Below are positions 21,536 to 26,026 of a DNA stretch of 26,026 bases, piece by piece. Below the pieces are notes generated by a model. That model saw only the letters and a program-made list of their open reading frames with translations, ran no database searches and was not told where the DNA came from. Each line of letters starts with the position of its first letter. Position 1 is the first letter of the stretch. The position numbers and the translations under genes are program-made. The DNA is from JAICKN01 sp036491415 (GTDB taxonomy: Bacteria > Acidobacteriota > Terriglobia > Terriglobales > Acidobacteriaceae), in contig DASXCC010000019.1 of NCBI GenBank assembly GCA_036491415.1, positions 1 to 26,026 of the forward strand, read 5' to 3'.

Positions 21536-21876
21536 CGGACTCTCCGCCGCACTTCGCTGTCATTAAGGATAACGGTTCAGAGGGGCAAAAGGTTACGGAA
21601 GAATAAATTGCGTGGCTCTGTAAGCCAGGTTCCAGGTTGAGGCTATCTATTCCCAAAATCCTGCAAATTTTCATTTTTACGACCAATTGCATTGTTCCTG
21701 CACGCCCGCCAGATATCAGCATTTCCAGCATAGTCAGCCTGTTTGTAACCTCCCTGTAAATTGACTGTCATTTGCCTGTCAGTCCTGGCTGAGATTGGGA
21801 CTTTCCCCATTAAGATCCACTCAGTCATTACAGCTCTCCCCTGTCACTTCGTCGAAAACTTTTCGGGAGTAAATAA
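21536..21876. other. 341-bp divergent intergenic region between sigma factor and lipoprotein gene
   Basis: It must contain promoters for both genes. The only structured element I see is the Pho-box-like array at 21754-21782, plus a Shine-Dalgarno (GGGAG) about seven bases before the lipoprotein ATG. No open frame here looks like a gene, and no convincing -10/-35 pair or ECF-type GGAAC promoter stands out. Confidence 0.6.
21754..21782 (+). promoter_or_regulatory. Pho-box-like triple direct repeat upstream of the lipoprotein gene
   Basis: CTGTAAA (21754-21760), CTGTCAT (21765-21771) and CTGTCAG (21776-21782), separated by four bases each, so exact 11-bp period. The pair CTGTCATTTGCCTGTCAG matches 13 of 14 half-site positions of the enterobacterial Pho box (CTGTCAT-N4-CTGTCA(C/T)). 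It lies 95-123 bp before the lipoprotein start and about 220 bp from the divergent sigma-factor start. No well-placed -10 was found, so the target gene is uncertain. Confidence 0.5.
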
Positions 21877-23331
21877 ATGTTAAAAGCACACGTACCTACA
21901 AATCGAAGCGCACGACTGCTCGTTGCTGTGGCCCTGCTTGCTGCTCTGTTCCTATTGACGGGATGCGGCGGTGGTAGCGGATCCATGGCCGTTGGCCCGG
22001 CTGCGCCGGGCACCACACAGGTCCAATTCCGCGTGGGCGACGCACCCGCCGACAGCGTAATTTCCTTTGAAGTCAGCATTGCCAGCCCTATCACTTTGCA
22101 TCCCGCAGACGGTAGCGCTGCGGTCACGGTGACGCTGAGAAAAAACCGTTTTGAACTCACACATATGGCTGGAGACATGGAGCCGCTGGCGGTGATGGGC
22201 GTTCCGGCCGGCACTTACAGCAGCATTGATTTGACGGTGACCAATCCGGAAGTTGTGTTTATTAACAGCTCCGGCGTCACGCAGAAGCTGGAAGGCAAAG
22301 CTAGCACGCCAATTACGATCACGCTCAGCCCCGCCGTTACGATTGGCGCAAACGCCAGTGTTGTGGACTTGGACTTCAACGTTGCCAACTCGCTGACCTT
22401 TGATGCTCAGGGCAACGTGTCCGGCTTCAACTTTACGGGTTCATCGGTGACGGTGGCTGCAAGCGCCGTCGGCAAAGATGGCGATGAAGATGACGACGAT
22501 GGTGAACTCGAAAATATTGTCGGAACAGTGACCAATGTTTCTGGTTCGAACTTCACGTTGATGGTGAGCCAGACGGGAATGCCGCTGAACTTCACCACCG
22601 ACAGCAACACTGAGTTCAAAGATGGCGCAGCGCTGGCCACGCTGATGAACACGATTGTGAAGGTGGAAGGCGAAACTAAAGCCGATGGCACTCTCTACGC
22701 AAAAGAAGTAGAAGGCGTCGAAAATGAAAACGGCGCGGAGATAGAAGGACAAATCACCGCAGTGACGGGAAACCCTGTTACGTCTTTAACTCTTGTCGCG
22801 CACGACGGCATGGGCAAAGGCATGGATGACGCGATGGGCGGCTCGATGTTCACGGTGGATGTGAGCGGAGTGCAGGCCAGCAAGTATCGCATTGACGATG
22901 GTGGCGCGGACTTCAGCGGCCTGAGCGTTCCGGGACCGATGTTCCCGTTCGACGCAACGACGATCCATGCAGGACAGAACGTGGAAGTGGAAAGCCAGGA
23001 AGGCATGGCTACCGCCGGCACGTTTACCGCGGAAAGCGTGAAGCTGCAACAGCAAAGTCTTACGGGCATGATTACAGCCGTAAGCTCTTCATCGGTTCCA
23101 CGCACCATCACAATTGCACTGCCTGCGGATTCAGCGCTTGCGATGTTGTCGGGAGGCGGAACACTCAGCATTACGGTGTTCGACCAGCCGAAGACGGACC
23201 ATCACAAAATCAATGCGTTGCAGGTAGGCGACACGATCACGGTTCGCGGACTTCTGTTCTCTACCGGGACTCAGTTCAATATGGTCGCCCGGCGGATTGA
23301 AGGGAACGGAAGCAACTCAGGTAAGAACTAA
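21877..23331 (+). CDS. DUF4382/DUF5666-type lipoprotein
   Basis: 484 residues. A lipoprotein signal peptide ends in the lipobox LLTGC (Cys30), followed by GGGSGS. Residues about 45-180 read as a DUF4382-like beta domain (VQFRVGDAPADSVISFEVSIASPITL ...), split here by a Thr/Ser-rich stretch. The rest holds three DUF5666-like repeats that each begin with a similar strand: VGTVTNVSGSNFTL, EGQITAVTGNPVTSLTL and TGMITAVSSSSVPRTITI. Between them is a very acidic segment (GKDGDEDDDDGELEN, about 208-222), a possible calcium or cation site. The function is unknown; such proteins are common envelope components in Acidobacteriota. The start ATG has GGGAG upstream. A strong terminator follows. A Pho-box-like array upstream hints at phosphate control. 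Confidence 0.85.
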   Translation: MLKAHVPTNRSARLLVAVALLAALFLLTGCGGGSGSMAVGPAAPGTTQVQFRVGDAPADSVISFEVSIASPITLHPADGSAAVTVTLRKNRFELTHMAGDMEPLAVMGVPAGTYSSIDLTVTNPEVVFINSSGVTQKLEGKASTPITITLSPAVTIGANASVVDLDFNVANSLTFDAQGNVSGFNFTGSSVTVAASAVGKDGDEDDDDGELENIVGTVTNVSGSNFTLMVSQTGMPLNFTTDSNTEFKDGAALATLMNTIVKVEGETKADGTLYAKEVEGVENENGAEIEGQITAVTGNPVTSLTLVAHDGMGKGMDDAMGGSMFTVDVSGVQASKYRIDDGGADFSGLSVPGPMFPFDATTIHAGQNVEVESQEGMATAGTFTAESVKLQQQSLTGMITAVSSSSVPRTITIALPADSALAMLSGGGTLSITVFDQPKTDHHKINALQVGDTITVRGLLFSTGTQFNMVARRIEGNGSNSGKN

Positions 23332-23349
23332 GTCGTTGGGCTGTTTGCG

Positions 23350-23377
23350 TCGTACCTAGTTTTGTATCGTACCTAGT
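23350..23377 (+). repeat. Two-copy 17-bp direct repeat before the terminator
   Basis: TCGTACCTAGT occurs at 23350-23360 and again at 23367-23377. It lies between the lipoprotein stop and its terminator. Unlike the other tandem tracts it does not include the stop codon. Confidence 0.75.
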
Positions 23378-23382
23378 AAAGA

Positions 23383-23409
23383 GGGGAGCCGAAAAGGCTC
23401 CCTTTTTTT
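23383..23409 (+). terminator. Strong intrinsic terminator after the lipoprotein gene
   Basis: GGGAGCC (23384-23390), loop GAAAA, GGCTCCC (23396-23402), followed by seven T. It lies about 50 bp after the stop codon. Confidence 0.93.
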
Positions 23410-23477
23410 AGTTCGGAAAGCTTCTGAAGAGTTAGCGCCGAATCTTTGACTCGGCGACGCGGGATTTGAGATTCGCA

Positions 23478-24314
23478 CTACACAGTCGCGGAATTAGATT
23501 TCCTATACAAAGCTTCCAATTCTTTCTGCACTTTGGCAGAGACTTGCTCCATGTCTCTTAACGTCAGCCCGGCGGTGGGGATCGGATCGCCAAAACGCAT
23601 CTCCAGTGGGCGGCATTTAATGTGATAGGTGTTCATGGGAAGCAGTTCATAGGTCCCGACCAGCGCAACGGGAACGATGTCCACTTGAGCTTTGATGGCG
23701 AAAAAAAACGCGCCGGGCAGGAACGCCTTGATTTCGCCGTCGGGCGTGCGGCCACCTTCCGGAAAAATGACCAGCGGCGCGCCCGCTTTCAAAGCCTTCA
23801 ACGCCGTACGGATGTTCCCCACCGAACGCGCGGGCTGCTGCTGGTTGATGCAAATTTGTCCGGAGCGTTTGAGGTGCCATCCGATGATGGGATAGGCGAG
23901 CAGTTCGCTTTTGAACAGGATGCGGAATTGAAATGGAAGAAACGCGTACAGAATTGGTATGTCGAGCGCGGAAGCGTGATTCACCGCATAAACTTTCGGC
24001 TTGGTCGTATCAATTTTATCGAGGCCGGTGATCCGCATCGGCGAAAAAATCGACTTCACAATGCACATCGCCCAGGCGCGGGCAAACCAGTGCAGAATGC
24101 GGCCGTCGCGATCGAAGAATCCGAAGGGAATGGAAGCTACTCCGAAAACGATGGTGTAGAGCCACAAAAGAAGATCGAGAAAGAAATACGACCGCAGTCG
24201 ACTGAGAAAATTGTGCCGATCGCTGAATGGTTTTCGCTCCGGAGCGCCCTGCGAGTTTCCCGGCGCTTGCTTGTCCACATCCGGCTTGTCCACTAAAGAA
24301 GAACGTTCCAGCAT
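23478..24314 (-). CDS. plsC: 1-acyl-sn-glycerol-3-phosphate acyltransferase family protein (PlsC-like)
   Basis: 278 residues from the ATG at 24312-24314, one base after the folC stop; a GTG at 24323 would overlap folC. The acyltransferase blocks are clear: block I NHASALD (His113, Asp118), a middle block around FRILFKSELLAYPIIGW, and block III IFPEGGRT (Glu186). It transfers an acyl chain to lysophosphatidic acid in membrane lipid synthesis. A hydrophobic segment (about 43-66) anchors it to the inner membrane. The first 35 residues are polar and poorly conserved-looking. Translation is probably coupled to folC, and both follow accD, so fatty-acid supply and lipid assembly are co-located. No good terminator was found downstream, only a 6-bp stem at 23436-23456 without T-run. 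Confidence 0.88.
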   Translation of the reverse strand: MLERSSLVDKPDVDKQAPGNSQGAPERKPFSDRHNFLSRLRSYFFLDLLLWLYTIVFGVASIPFGFFDRDGRILHWFARAWAMCIVKSIFSPMRITGLDKIDTTKPKVYAVNHASALDIPILYAFLPFQFRILFKSELLAYPIIGWHLKRSGQICINQQQPARSVGNIRTALKALKAGAPLVIFPEGGRTPDGEIKAFLPGAFFFAIKAQVDIVPVALVGTYELLPMNTYHIKCRPLEMRFGDPIPTAGLTLRDMEQVSAKVQKELEALYRKSNSATV

Positions 24315-24315
24315 G

Positions 24316-25686
24316 TTACGCACTCACACCCAGGCTGCGCATGGCTTCGCCCACGACGTAAATGGAGCCGGTCACCACTACCGTTCCCCTGGTTCCTGCT
24401 ATGGCGATGGCGCGAGTAATGGCGGAGGAGACGTTGGGAGCGTCTTCGATTTCGGCGCTGATTCGTTTTGACGCTTCGCGGATATCGGCAGGCGTTGCGG
24501 TACGCGGATTATCAGCGGGAGTCACAATGACCTGCGCGGCAAGCGGAAAAAGAATCTCGGCAATTTCGCGAATGGCTTTGTCCTGCATGGCGCCGAAAAT
24601 AAACGTCAGCGGGCGATCTTCATACAAAGTAGAAAGCGCCGAGCGGAGGGCCCATGCTCCGGCAGGGTTGTGGGCAACATCGAAAATGATTTCCGGCCTG
24701 TCAGATGTTGCGGGCAGAACCTGAAAGCGTCCCGGCCAGCGCGTATTGCGTATGCCAGTTTCAATGCTTTTTGGGGTGACGGGGAATCCCTGGCCTGCGA
24801 GTTCTTCAGCCGCGGCGACGGCGAGAGCGATATTCCTTAATTGATGACGCCCGATAAGCGGCGTTTCCACGGTGATCTCTTCGCCTAACACTTGCAGCGG
24901 ATAACGATAGGCAGGAGCGGAAAACGGAAAAGCAGACTTCTTCGAGGATGCGGCAACCAGATAATCATCGCTTCCCGGACTTACCGGCGGCACATAAGGC
25001 ACGGCGCTTACAGCGCGGGACCCAAGGTCCATGACTGCGTTGCCGATAATGTCATTGACCTCTCTTTGTTGGGGCAATAGCACGGCCACTCCGTTCGCGC
25101 GAAGAATGCCGGCTTTTTCTTTGGCGATTTCTGCGACGGTGTTGCCCAGAAATTTCTGGTGGTCGAGAGAAATGTCGGTGATGATGCTCAGTCGCGGCTC
25201 GATCACATTCGTGGCATCGAGGCGTCCGCCCATGCCGACCTCGAGAACGGTGATGTCCACCTTCTTGCGCGCGAAATATTCGAAGGCCATGGCAGTGAGC
25301 ATTTCAAAAAAACTCGGATGCCAGGGCAATTCGCCCTCAGCCACAAGACGCTCGGCGGTGCGGTCCACCATATCGTGCAAGAGCGCAAACTCGTCGTCGC
25401 TGATGACCTCCCCATTGATGCGAATCCGTTCATTGATGCGAATCAGATGCGGAGAGGTATAAAGCCCGGTGCGAAGGCCGGAAGCCTGAAGAATCGATGC
25501 CAATGTCGCTGCCGTAGAACCTTTGCCGTTGGTACCCGCGATCAGAACTCCAGGAATGCGGCGTTCCGGATGTTCCAGCGCGCCCAACAACACCTGCATG
25601 TGCTTCAAGTCAAACTTGTGCGAAGGAGTTTGGGCGAGTTCGTGGCCCAGAGCGTACATCCGCGCGATGGCGTTTTCGTAGGACAT
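24316..25686 (-). CDS. folC: Bifunctional folylpolyglutamate synthase/dihydrofolate synthase
   Basis: 456 residues from the ATG at 25684-25686 (MSYENAIARMYAL), the usual FolC N-terminus; an upstream TTG adds ten residues without similarity. The Mur-ligase-type P-loop GTNGKGST is at 51-58. Further family blocks are TGLYTSPHLIRINERIRING, VLEVGMGGRLDATNVI, SIITDISLDHQKFLGNT and IFDVAHNPAGAWAL. It adds glutamate to dihydropteroate and folates in the cytoplasm. It lies downstream of accD on the same strand, the arrangement known from many bacteria, but here a 154-bp repeat element separates the two. The stop is one base before the PlsC-like gene. Confidence 0.96.
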   Translation of the reverse strand: MSYENAIARMYALGHELAQTPSHKFDLKHMQVLLGALEHPERRIPGVLIAGTNGKGSTAATLASILQASGLRTGLYTSPHLIRINERIRINGEVISDDEFALLHDMVDRTAERLVAEGELPWHPSFFEMLTAMAFEYFARKKVDITVLEVGMGGRLDATNVIEPRLSIITDISLDHQKFLGNTVAEIAKEKAGILRANGVAVLLPQQREVNDIIGNAVMDLGSRAVSAVPYVPPVSPGSDDYLVAASSKKSAFPFSAPAYRYPLQVLGEEITVETPLIGRHQLRNIALAVAAAEELAGQGFPVTPKSIETGIRNTRWPGRFQVLPATSDRPEIIFDVAHNPAGAWALRSALSTLYEDRPLTFIFGAMQDKAIREIAEILFPLAAQVIVTPADNPRTATPADIREASKRISAEIEDAPNVSSAITRAIAIAGTRGTVVVTGSIYVVGEAMRSLGVSA

Positions 25687-25716
25687 GTGCGTTCGAATAC
25701 ATTCTAACTCTCTCAA

Positions 25717-25870
25717 ATGTCATCCCGATGCTGAGCACGCGAAGGCGGAGGGATCTTACGAGAGATGAAAAACTAGTGAAGTCATGGGAGGGCGCGCAAG
25801 TCCTGTTAACAGCATCGACAGCTTGTGCTGCCGTAAGGTCCCTCAGGACCAAAGTCCTTCGGGATGACAT
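25717..25870. repeat. MITE-like element with 12-bp terminal inverted repeats between accD and folC
   Basis: Perfect ends: ATGTCATCCCGA (25717-25728) and TCGGGATGACAT (25859-25870). Inside each end the same order recurs, a variable segment followed by GAGGGA(T/C)CTTACG read inward (25748-25760, and the complement at 25832-25844). On the right the variable segment is a small hairpin AGGAC-TTTG-GTCCT. There is no coding capacity. The ends resemble a dispersed motif of the type GTCATCCTGAGCGAAG... known to me from many bacterial genomes. No transposase is nearby and I see no clear target-site duplication. Confidence 0.75.
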
Positions 25871-25880
25871 GAATTAAGAA

Positions 25881-26026
25881 TTATGCCGTAGCCTGACGGG
25901 TGACTTGCGATTGGTCCATGAAATCCAGCGCCCGGGAGATGTAAGACTTCATCTGCTTGCGTGGGACCACAGCGTCGAGCATGCCGTGCTCCAGCAGAAA
26001 TTCGCTACGCTGGAAACCAGCAGGGA
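25881..26026 (-). CDS. accD: Acetyl-CoA carboxylase carboxyltransferase beta subunit, C-terminal end
   Basis: Only the last 47 residues lie in the window; the gene enters from the right edge and ends with TAA at 25881-25883. The visible end (AGFQRSEFLLEHGMLDAVVP, RKQMKSYISRALDFM) matches the conserved C-terminus of AccD, which with AccA makes malonyl-CoA for fatty-acid synthesis. The downstream folC and acyltransferase genes fit the common accD-folC order. Confidence 0.88.
   Translation of the reverse strand, partial: PAGFQRSEFLLEHGMLDAVVPRKQMKSYISRALDFMDQSQVTRQATA

Noticed and set aside
21577..21640. ECF-type autoregulatory promoter before the sigma factor (GGAAC on the minus strand)
   Set aside because: A GGAAC can be read, but no matching -10 at proper spacing was found.

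Overview
The window looks like chromosomal DNA of an acidobacterium (Acidobacteriota, Terriglobia-like). That placement is inferred from gene content, not from a marker tree. The pointers are a very large Oar-like TonB-dependent receptor with an N-terminal carboxypeptidase-regulatory domain, a DUF4382/DUF5666-type lipoprotein, secreted S9 and M3 peptidases, and a sigma factor translationally coupled to a triple VOC-domain protein. There is no phage, plasmid, CRISPR array, transposase, tRNA or rRNA that I can support.

Layout. 1-752 (-) is the start of a secreted S9-type peptidase that runs off the left edge. 837-3815 (+) is a four-gene run: an unknown membrane-anchored protein, ccdA, a TlpA-like thioredoxin and a DsbD-alpha-like protein, together a 'DsbD in three pieces' for moving reducing power across the membrane. 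3948-8734 (-) holds a papain-family peptidase, a CocE-type hydrolase and thrS. 8868-9379 (+) is an NlpC/P60-like gene split by a -1 frameshift. 9760-13293 (+) is the receptor. 13582-15630 (-) is an M3 peptidase. 15894-17609 (+) is a phospholipase C/acid phosphatase-like phosphoesterase and 17718-19349 (+) a CotA-like multicopper oxidase, with a terminator between them. 19387-21535 (-) is an ECF sigma factor overlapping the VOC gene. 21877-23331 (+) is a lipoprotein. 23478-26026 (-) is accD (3' end), folC and a PlsC-like acyltransferase.

The most unusual signals lie between and inside the genes. (1) A dispersed two-hairpin repeat occurs at least five times in the left 13.5 kb: one hairpin is nearly invariant, the adjacent one changes sequence but keeps pairing through compensatory changes. 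An inverted pair of copies lies in frame inside the S9 peptidase gene. A sixth, reverse-oriented copy seems to have become the terminator of the receptor gene. (2) Short tandem repeats of unrelated sequence sit exactly on stop codons of five genes (ccdA, thrS, the M3 peptidase, and the convergent oxidase and VOC genes). (3) Two direct-repeat arrays with 11-bp period resemble Pho boxes: one in front of the phosphoesterase (TTCACA/TTAACA/TTAACT) and one in front of the lipoprotein (CTGTAAA/CTGTCAT/CTGTCAG). (4) A 154-bp MITE-like element with 12-bp perfect terminal inverted repeats lies between accD and folC.

All functional calls rest on reading motifs by eye; no database search was run.
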